From Panacibacter microcysteis (GTDB taxonomy: Bacteria; Bacteroidota; Bacteroidia; Chitinophagales; Chitinophagaceae), in assembly GCF_015831355.1 (NCBI RefSeq), contig NZ_JADWYR010000002.1, forward strand, positions 1,488,001 to 1,552,000: a DNA stretch of 64,000 bases, written 5' to 3'. Of this stretch, positions 45,395 through 51,820 are shown in pieces. The notes under the pieces were generated by a model. It made no database searches, was not told the origin of the DNA, and saw only the letters and a list, made by a program, of their open reading frames with translations. Made by a program: the position numbers and the translations under genes. Within the stretch, counting starts at the first letter, position 1. Every line of letters starts with the position of its first letter.

Positions 45395-46513
45395 ATGAAA
45401 GTTGGAATTCTTGGTGGTGGTCAGTTAGGAAGAATGCTTTTGCAGGCAGCAGCTAATTATGTGGTGGAAACATATGTACTCGAAAATGATGAACAATGCC
45501 CCGCGGCACACCTCTGCCATCATTTTGTAAAGGGCGATATCAAAGACTTTGAGACCGTGTATAATTTTGGAAAACACCTGGATGCAGTGACCGTAGAGAT
45601 AGAAGCTGTAAATGTGGAAGCACTGGAAAAACTGGAACAGGAAGGTGTAAAAATTTATCCCAAACCTTCGGCCATCAAAACCATCAAGAATAAGATAACA
45701 CAGAAAGAGTTTTACAAATCCAACGAAGTGCCCTCACCCGATTTCAGAATTACCCACAGCATTGCCGAGCTAAACTATCATACCAGTTTTTTGCCCGCAG
45801 TACATAAACTCGGCGAGGGCGGTTATGACGGTAAAGGCGTGCAGGTATTGAAAACAGAAAAAGAATTCGACAAAGCTTTCGACGCGCCGTCTGTGCTCGA
45901 AAAAATGGTCAATATCAAAAAAGAAATCGCCATCATCGTAGCCATGAACAGCAAAGGAGAAACGGCGTTCTTCCCTCCTGCAGAAATGGTATTCGATCCT
46001 GTACTCAATTTGCTGGATTACCAGGTAAGCCCCGCAAAACTTACCAACGAAGTATTGTGGAAAGCAGAGGCCATTGCCATTAAACTGGTAAAGGCGTTGA
46101 ACAGCCCGGGCTTATTTGCCATTGAAATTTTTGTTGACAACAACAATGAAGTGCTGGTAAATGAAACAGCGCCCCGTGTGCACAACAGTGGCCACCATAC
46201 TATTGAAGCAAATTACTGCAGCCAGTACGATATGCTGTGGCGCATTATGCTGGATTACCCGTTGGGCAATACAGACCCTATTCTGCCCTCTTCCATCGTA
46301 AATCTCCTGGGCGCAGAAGGCCATAGCGGCGAAGCAAAATACGATGGCCTTGATGAAGTACTGAAGATGGATAATGTATTTGTGCACCTGTATGGTAAAA
46401 AGCAAACCAAGCCTGGTCGTAAAATGGGGCATGTAACGATCATCAGCAAAGAGTACAATGAGCTTACCTATAAAGCACACAAAATAAAAAACACACTTAA
46501 AGTCATCAGTTAG
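45395..46513 (+). CDS. purK: N5-carboxyaminoimidazole ribonucleotide synthase
   Basis: ATP-grasp enzyme of de novo purine synthesis that carboxylates AIR with bicarbonate and ATP to N5-CAIR. 372 residues: N-terminal GILGGGQLGRMLLQAA (residues 4-19), KLGEGGYDGKGVQVL (glycine-rich ATP loop), EIFVDNNNEVLVNETAPRVHNSGHHTIEA (metal and phosphate site) and a C-terminal SHVTI-like GHVTIISK. purE follows 42 bases later, so the substrate is handed directly to the next enzyme. Confidence 0.97.
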   Translation: MKVGILGGGQLGRMLLQAAANYVVETYVLENDEQCPAAHLCHHFVKGDIKDFETVYNFGKHLDAVTVEIEAVNVEALEKLEQEGVKIYPKPSAIKTIKNKITQKEFYKSNEVPSPDFRITHSIAELNYHTSFLPAVHKLGEGGYDGKGVQVLKTEKEFDKAFDAPSVLEKMVNIKKEIAIIVAMNSKGETAFFPPAEMVFDPVLNLLDYQVSPAKLTNEVLWKAEAIAIKLVKALNSPGLFAIEIFVDNNNEVLVNETAPRVHNSGHHTIEANYCSQYDMLWRIMLDYPLGNTDPILPSSIVNLLGAEGHSGEAKYDGLDEVLKMDNVFVHLYGKKQTKPGRKMGHVTIISKEYNELTYKAHKIKNTLKVIS

Positions 46514-46555
46514 GTCACGCATTACATTTAAACACGAACAAATATTTACAGGTAT

Positions 46556-47083
46556 ATGTCAATCAATCAACCGGTAGTAGCTATTATCATGGGCAGCGAT
46601 AGTGATCTGAACATCATGCAGGCTGCGGCAGACATACTAAAAGCGTTTGATATTGCATTCGAACTTACCGTTGTTTCCGCACACCGCACCCCGTTACGAA
46701 TGGTTGATTATGCCTCCAAAGCAAAAGATCGTGGTCTTAAAGTGATCATTGCCGGTGCCGGTGGTGCAGCACACTTACCTGGTATGGTTGCGTCCATCAC
46801 ACCATTGCCCGTTATAGGTGTACCAATCAAATCATCCAACTCAATCGACGGGTGGGATTCTGTGCTATCCATTTTACAAATGCCCAACGGTATACCGGTG
46901 GCAACAGTGGCCCTTAACGCCGCCAAAAATGCCGGCATCCTCGCCGCCACTATCATCGGTGCTTTTGATGACTCTGTCAGTAAAAAAGTAAGCGCTTACA
47001 AACAACAACTGGAGCAGGAAGTAATGGCTAAAGTAGACAAACTGCAAAATGATGGGTGGAACAACACTTATGACGTGCATTAA
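46556..47083 (+). CDS. purE: N5-carboxyaminoimidazole ribonucleotide mutase (class I PurE)
   Basis: Octameric mutase that moves the carboxylate of N5-CAIR to C4, giving [19 protein letters not shown] (residues 10-24), SAHRTP with catalytic His43, [12 protein letters not shown] and [32 protein letters not shown] are invariant class I sequences. 175 residues. Pairing with purK confirms class I chemistry. The stop is 2 bases from the convergent end of the YhhN gene, leaving no room for a separate terminator. Confidence 0.98.
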   Translation: MSINQPVVAIIMGSDSDLNIMQAAADILKAFDIAFELTVVSAHRTPLRMVDYASKAKDRGLKVIIAGAGGAAHLPGMVASITPLPVIGVPIKSSNSIDGWDSVLSILQMPNGIPVATVALNAAKNAGILAATIIGAFDDSVSKKVSAYKQQLEQEVMAKVDKLQNDGWNNTYDVH

Positions 47084-47084
47084 C

Positions 47085-47777
47085 TTACTTCCTCAAAAAA
47101 CGTATCACACCCAGGTAAAGAATAAAAATAGCTGCGGCATATGTCACCATTACCAGTATGCCTCCATACCTTATATCCAATGCAAACTTCTGCAGGGCAA
47201 GCAGTGAATCCGACAATACAAAAAACAATGCGCCGGGTATAAAATAAACCTTTGCCAGTTTCTGCAGGCTTTTGTTATTAACGGTATGTATAGCGGTCAG
47301 CAACATCAGACCAAGCACAATGGCGTACAACCCAACCGGTATCTCCATGTTGTTCCGCATAATTCCTGTATGGCACACAAACAACAAAGCTCCAATATAA
47401 ACGAGTATGATAAATGTGTTTGCAAAGAGAAACAGCCGGTACTTATCAGAAAATTTTTTCAGCCGCAAAAAGAAATAAATAAAGAACAGGTGTGCAAGCA
47501 AAAAGCCCGACAGGCCCAGGATGAAATTGCTTAGTTCCGCGTCATTCAGTAAAAAGAAATCGCCCAGGAAGCAAAAGAAAAATGCCAGTGTGATTATCAC
47601 TTTCGATTTCCTGTGCTTCGTTTCCTGGGAGGCCGCATAAACGCCAATAAGTAATACGGGCACCAGCAACGTTTTGGTATAAATCCTGTAATCATGCAAG
47701 CCCTGCGATATCAGCACACAGTCTGTTACAAGCAATCCCCAAAAAATGAACGGCAGTATTCGAAGTATCTTTTCCAT
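47085..47777 (-). CDS. YhhN-family (TMEM86/lysoplasmalogenase-like) membrane protein
   Basis: Multi-pass protein of 230 residues with about eight hydrophobic helices. The family signatures are FFFCFLGDFFLL with the conserved Gly-Asp (about residues 70-81) and PGALFFVLSDSLLALQKF with a second Ser-Asp (about 182-199). Animal TMEM86 members hydrolyse lysoplasmalogens; the bacterial role is not settled. It converges tightly with purE and is followed upstream by the HU-like protein on the same strand. Confidence 0.87.
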   Translation of the reverse strand: MEKILRILPFIFWGLLVTDCVLISQGLHDYRIYTKTLLVPVLLIGVYAASQETKHRKSKVIITLAFFFCFLGDFFLLNDAELSNFILGLSGFLLAHLFFIYFFLRLKKFSDKYRLFLFANTFIILVYIGALLFVCHTGIMRNNMEIPVGLYAIVLGLMLLTAIHTVNNKSLQKLAKVYFIPGALFFVLSDSLLALQKFALDIRYGGILVMVTYAAAIFILYLGVIRFLRK

Positions 47778-47800
47778 TACCAGGGTTTATAAAATTACTG

Positions 47801-48712
47801 TCACTGTTTAATGCTGATCTTTCTTCCCAATAATTTTTGCAGGGAGTCCCGCATCACAGTTGTATCAGCGGTCTTTAATTTGTACCGCAGATACAGTGTA
47901 TAATAAGTTACTGTATCTTTTTTGGTACTGTCAACAAACGATGGATGTTTGAAAGCTTTCAGTGCATTGGTACGCTGGTATGCTCTTGCCGCCGAAGTGG
48001 TTGTCTCATGTACAAACTTGTAAAAAGCAGAATCGCCGGTTGCAGCAATAACTGCCGAATCCGGCCGGGATACACTGTCTTTCACCACTGTGGCACTATC
48101 GTGCACAACCGGTGTTTGTATAACCTGCGCCGCTGTATCTTCAACTGCGGCTGACGGTTCAGCATTAGCTGTACTTTTTTCCAGGAAGAGTTTATAAGTC
48201 CCCCATCCCACTACACCAAGTACACCCAAAACAATCAGTAAGGCAATAAAAGTAAGAACCCCTTTGTTGGAAGACTTCTTTACCATCAGCGGCGCTTCCT
48301 GTTTCATTTTTTGTTTGCGCGGTTCCTCTTTCCTGTGCGAGGGATCAAATGGTGCAAACTCGTAAGTACCACTGCTGCCCAGCTTAAACATGCCCACACC
48401 TTCCAGTTCGTACGGTTTGCCAATATTCATAAACTGGCGCATCAGTTCTACAAAAGATTCAATGTCAGAAGCGATCAGCGCTTTATTCTTGCCTGTCTTT
48501 TCAGCAATATATACAATCAGTTCCGGGGTGGTAGCGGCACGCTTGTTATAGGTAAATTTAAAAGATGCCGGATCTGCAGGAGAATGACCTTCCATTACCA
48601 GTTCCCCTACTTTTTCAAAAGACACCTGCCTGTGTTCATATATATAGTCTCTTATAAGCGTATCGTAATGGTTCACTTTTTTTTGGCAACAAAATACCGA
48701 TTTTACATGCAT
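47801..48712 (-). CDS. HU-like (CCDC81-type) domain membrane protein
   Basis: Bacteroidota envelope-associated protein. N-terminal about 120 residues form two HU-fold repeats (HYDTLIRDYIYEHRQVSFEKVGELVMEG, then IVYIAEKTGKNKALIASDIESFVELMRQFMNIGKPYELEGVG), next a basic linker, a membrane helix (VLTFIALLIVLGVLGVVGWGTYKLF) and an acidic/Ser-Thr periplasmic linker of about 60 residues. The C-terminal 80 residues (YYTLYLRYKLKTADTTVMRDSLQKLLGRKISI) replace the SPOR domain usually found here and do not look like SPOR. ATG 48712 was chosen; the longer frame adds 8 residues. SPOR-type relatives bind denuded peptidoglycan at division sites. Confidence 0.8.
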   Translation of the reverse strand: MHVKSVFCCQKKVNHYDTLIRDYIYEHRQVSFEKVGELVMEGHSPADPASFKFTYNKRAATTPELIVYIAEKTGKNKALIASDIESFVELMRQFMNIGKPYELEGVGMFKLGSSGTYEFAPFDPSHRKEEPRKQKMKQEAPLMVKKSSNKGVLTFIALLIVLGVLGVVGWGTYKLFLEKSTANAEPSAAVEDTAAQVIQTPVVHDSATVVKDSVSRPDSAVIAATGDSAFYKFVHETTTSAARAYQRTNALKAFKHPSFVDSTKKDTVTYYTLYLRYKLKTADTTVMRDSLQKLLGRKISIKQ

Positions 48713-48765
48713 TGCAACAAAATTTACTGTAATCATTTTTCATGCAGCATGTTACCTTTGCACGT

Positions 48766-49101
48766 ATGCTTTCAAAAAACGATGAAGATTTCATCCGCTA
48801 CTGGCAGAAGAACCGCGGTAAAGAAAAGAAGTTGCTCAGGCAATTGTTCATCGGCCTGCCGCTTGGCCTGCTCATTGCGGGCGGTGTGGTGCTGTCACTT
48901 GATCTGGGCTGGTATAGCCGCGCCAATATGGTAGCCAATACACAAATGAATCCTTACGTGCTGCTGATCGCCGTTATAGGCATTGCCGTTTTTACGGCCA
49001 TCTTCTACAAAAAATACAAGTGGGACATGAATGAGCAACACTACAAAGAGTTACTGTATAAAAAACAACAGGCAGATCAGCATGCCGGTGCAGCCAATTA
49101 A
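48766..49101 (+). CDS. Small two-helix membrane protein, unknown function
   Basis: 111 residues from ATG 48766 (MLSKNDEDFIRYWQKNRGKEKKLLRQL), with membrane helices at about 29-48 (LFIGLPLGLLIAGGVVLSL) and 66-83 (YVLLIAVIGIAVFTAIFYKKY) and a polar, Gln-rich C-terminus. A charged N-terminal helix before two transmembrane segments recurs in unannotated Bacteroidota proteins. Divergent from the HU-like gene and 36 bases upstream of the FKBP lipoprotein, with which it may be cotranscribed. No motif suggests an activity. Confidence 0.75.
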   Translation: MLSKNDEDFIRYWQKNRGKEKKLLRQLFIGLPLGLLIAGGVVLSLDLGWYSRANMVANTQMNPYVLLIAVIGIAVFTAIFYKKYKWDMNEQHYKELLYKKQQADQHAGAAN

Positions 49102-49137
49102 CTGCATATATTGTCTTTACCAATACAAACAACTGCA

Positions 49138-49617
49138 ATGAGGAACCTGTTAACGGCTGTCATCACTTTTCTGTTGCTATCCGGCTGTGGTAAAAAAGAC
49201 AACAATGGCATGTGCACCAATGTGGCGCCGGAGACCGAGGCTGCTATAATGGCCAAATTTTGTGCAGACCATATGATCAGTGCCAGTACAGATGAGAATG
49301 GCATTTTTTACCAGATCATGAATCCCGGCACCACGCCCTCACCGGACTTGAATGATACAGTATTTGTGTTGTACAAAGGTTCTTTCTTAAACGGTAATGT
49401 GCTCGACGAAAGCCTCTCTGCCCCATATGCCAGCGAGCTCAATGATTTTATTGATGGCTGGAAGCTGGGCCTGCAAAAGATCTCCAAAGGCGGGCAGATA
49501 AAAATGGTTATCCCATCTTCCCTTTGTTATGGTTGTAACGGTATCCCCGGCGCCATACCATCCAATACCATTCTATACTTTGAAGTCACGCTCGTGGATG
49601 TAAAACAAATGCCCTGA
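49138..49617 (+). CDS. FKBP-type peptidyl-prolyl cis-trans isomerase, lipoprotein
   Basis: Periplasmic or outer-membrane-tethered prolyl isomerase. From ATG 49138 the protein has 159 residues with signal MRNLLTAVITFLLLSGC and the lipid-anchor Cys17. The FKBP fold covers about residues 60-157: NDTVFVLYKGSFLNGNVLDES, FIDGWKLGLQKISKGGQIKMVIPSSLCYG and IPSNTILYFEVTLVDVK. CNG and PGAIPSNTIL keep the active-site loop. Several aromatic residues of classical FKBP sites differ, so activity may be low. A tandem repeat begins 13 bases after the stop. Confidence 0.9.
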   Translation: MRNLLTAVITFLLLSGCGKKDNNGMCTNVAPETEAAIMAKFCADHMISASTDENGIFYQIMNPGTTPSPDLNDTVFVLYKGSFLNGNVLDESLSAPYASELNDFIDGWKLGLQKISKGGQIKMVIPSSLCYGCNGIPGAIPSNTILYFEVTLVDVKQMP

Positions 49618-49629
49618 TGTTGGTGAATG

Positions 49630-49727
49630 GTGAATGGTCAATCGTGAATGGTCAATCGTGAATGGTCAATCGTGAATGGTCAATCGTGAATAGTCAATCG
49701 TGAATAGTCAATCGTGAATGGTCAATC
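49630..49727 (+). repeat. Tandem repeat, seven 14-base units
   Basis: Unit GTGAATGGTCAATC repeated seven times without gaps, with G-to-A changes in units 5 and 6 (GTGAATAGTCAATC); preceded by a half unit GTGAATG. Such arrays vary in copy number by slippage. Confidence 0.95.
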
Positions 49728-49785
49728 GTGAAACGTGAAACGATAAACGTGAGATACTTTCATCCTATCAACGTAACTGCTATCA

Positions 49786-49938
49786 CGCATCGTGCTGATG
49801 CAACTACCACTGCCGAAGCCACAGTAGCACAAAAGCTTAATCAGGGCGAAAGAAAGAAAAGTGCTGTATATCTTTTCTTTCCTGACTTTTTGGTTCTTTT
49901 GCGTCAAGGCAAAAGAACAGGAAACAACTTCATAGAAA
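49786..49938 (+). repeat. Direct repeat, copy A
   Basis: CGCATCGTGCTGATGCAACT to ACTTCATAGAAA. Contains hairpin GTTCTTTTGC / GCAAAAGAAC (49893-49918, loop GTCAAG). The AGCACAAAAGCTTAATCAGGG part resembles the R1 core's right half. Confidence 0.88.
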
Positions 49939-50000
49939 CAGCTTAAACACAGCACCTAATTAAAACTGAGAAGCATTCTCCTAAAACAAAACCGATATTC

Positions 50001-50154
50001 CGCATCGTGCTGATGCAATTACCACTGCCGAAGCCACAGTAGCACAAAAGCTCAATCAGGGCCAATGAAAGAAAAGTCCTGTATATCTTTTCTTTCCTGA
50101 TTTTTTGGTTCTTTTGCGTCAAGGCAAAAGAACAGGAAACAACTTCGTAGAAAA
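50001..50154 (+). repeat. Direct repeat, copy B
   Basis: About 95 percent like copy A by eye, with the same hairpin at 50108-50133. It lies about 130 bases before rmuC and may form part of its leader. Confidence 0.88.
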
Positions 50155-50286
50155 AAAGCCAGCCGCACAGGCTAATAATCCCCTACGGTTTCCCGTAAAA
50201 AAACAAAGGCACAAAGAAGTGACTTTTGTTTGTTCGAAAAAAAATTTATCTTACCAACATCAACCCACAAAGGTTGCTCACCCAAC

Positions 50287-51699
50287 ATGACGCCGGAATT
50301 GATACTACTCATCATCATTGCAGTATTACTGATCATTGTACTCGCCAGGCTGTTTACTACCAATAACCTCCAGGGCGAAGTGCAACGCATAGAACAATCG
50401 GTAAAAACAGAGATCGCGGCCAACCGCAAAGAAGCGTTTGAACAAAGCGCCTATGCAAGAAAAGAACTGCAGCAGTCGCTGTTGTCTTTTGAGGACAAGC
50501 TCAATCACCTGACCAACACGATTGACCATAAACTCACTGCGTTCTCAGAAAGCAATAACAACAATGCACTGGCCAGCCGCACCGAAATAAAAGATGCATT
50601 GAATAACTTCAAGAAAGACCTTGCACAAAGCATTACAGAACTCAACAGCATACAAAAAGATAACTTCTTTGCACTGCTCAATAAACAAAGCGAACAAAAC
50701 ACAGACACCAGCACAAAGCTCGACAGCATGCGACAAACCATTGAACAAAAGGTTACCGCCATGCAGCAAAGCAATGAACAAAAGCTCGAGCAGATGCGCA
50801 TAACCGTTGATGAAAAACTGCAGCAAACTTTAGAAGCACGGCTCGGCGAAAGTTTCAAACTCGTAAGCGAACGTCTCGAAGCTGTGCACAAAGGTCTTGG
50901 CGATATGCAGCAGCTTGCCACCGGTGTTGGCGATCTTAAACGTGTACTCAGCAATGTAAAAACACGTGGCGTACTTGGCGAGTACCAGCTCGAGAACATA
51001 CTCGAGCAAACACTCACCACAGAACAATATGCAAAGAATGTAAAAACAAAACAAGGCAGCAATGCACTCGTAGAGTTTGCCGTAAAACTCCCCGGCACCG
51101 CAGATAAAACATTATGGCTGCCCATAGATAGCAAGTTTCCCAAAGAAGATTTTGAGTTGCTGCTGCAGGCATACGAGCATGGCGATAGCACACTCATAGA
51201 AGAAAGCCGCAAAGCTTTTGTACGCGGCATAAAAAAATGCGCCGCAGACATCTGCAACCGTTATATCGATCCGCCAAACACCACAGACTTTGCCATACTC
51301 TTTCTGCCCTTCGAAAGTTTATATGCAGAAGTGTTGCGCACACCGGGTCTGTTCGAAAGCATACGCACCGAATACAAAATAAACATTGCCGGACCCACCA
51401 CCCTCTCCGCCTTCTTAAGCAGTTTACAAATGGGTTTCCGCACACTCGCCATAGAAAAGCGCAGCGGCGAAGTATGGCAGTTACTCAGCGCCGTAAAAAC
51501 AGAGTTTGGCAATTTCGCAGGCTTGCTCGATAAAGCACAGAAGAACATACAAACCGGCCTCGACCAGTTAGAGCATGTTGCAGGCGTACGCACAAGAGCC
51601 ATACAAAAAAGATTAAGAAATGTAGACACACTCCCCGATACCGAAGTACAAAAAATATTACCCGAACTAACAAATGAAGAGGTGAGTGATGAAGAGTAG
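50287..51699 (+). CDS. rmuC: DNA recombination protein RmuC
   Basis: Membrane-anchored, nuclease-like protein that limits recombination at inverted repeats in E. coli. 470 residues from ATG 50287, which makes the N-terminal helix (LILLIIIAVLLIIVLARLF) the anchor; the longer frame from 50230 adds an unlikely head. A long coiled coil (about residues 30-190, many Gln/Glu/Lys heptads, SNEQKLEQMRITVDEKL) precedes the PD-(D/E)XK-like RmuC domain (GDLKRVLSNVKTRGVLGEYQLENILEQTL ... LWLPIDSKFPKEDFELLLQA). GxxDSKFP is diagnostic. The C-terminus is long and helical, as usual. Confidence 0.95.
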   Translation: MTPELILLIIIAVLLIIVLARLFTTNNLQGEVQRIEQSVKTEIAANRKEAFEQSAYARKELQQSLLSFEDKLNHLTNTIDHKLTAFSESNNNNALASRTEIKDALNNFKKDLAQSITELNSIQKDNFFALLNKQSEQNTDTSTKLDSMRQTIEQKVTAMQQSNEQKLEQMRITVDEKLQQTLEARLGESFKLVSERLEAVHKGLGDMQQLATGVGDLKRVLSNVKTRGVLGEYQLENILEQTLTTEQYAKNVKTKQGSNALVEFAVKLPGTADKTLWLPIDSKFPKEDFELLLQAYEHGDSTLIEESRKAFVRGIKKCAADICNRYIDPPNTTDFAILFLPFESLYAEVLRTPGLFESIRTEYKINIAGPTTLSAFLSSLQMGFRTLAIEKRSGEVWQLLSAVKTEFGNFAGLLDKAQKNIQTGLDQLEHVAGVRTRAIQKRLRNVDTLPDTEVQKILPELTNEEVSDEE

Positions 51700-51713
51700 A
51701 AAATTTTTAGGTG

Positions 51714-51761
51714 GCCGGCAAAAGTATTTCATGGCATCGACTGTTGCGTCGCACACTTGTG
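51714..51761 (-). repeat. R1 interspersed repeat, copy 17
   Basis: Reverse copy: GCCGGCAAAAGTATTTCATG, GCATCGACTGTTGCGTCGC, ACACTTGTGC. It marks the left border of the A/T-rich accessory island. Confidence 0.82.
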
Positions 51762-51820
51762 CTTAAGGAATAACATTAAACGTTCATAAATAAGAAATAA
51801 AAATAATAAAACAAAAAGTT

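Larger units (their letters stand above)
49618..50286. other. Repeat-rich intergenic region between FKBP and rmuC
   Basis: 669 bases without a credible gene. It holds seven tandem copies of a 14-base unit (49630-49727) and two direct copies of a ~153-base sequence (49786-49938, 50001-50154), each containing a ten-base-stem hairpin. Open frames here (LFLRQGKRTGNN-type) are repeat translations. Confidence 0.75.
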
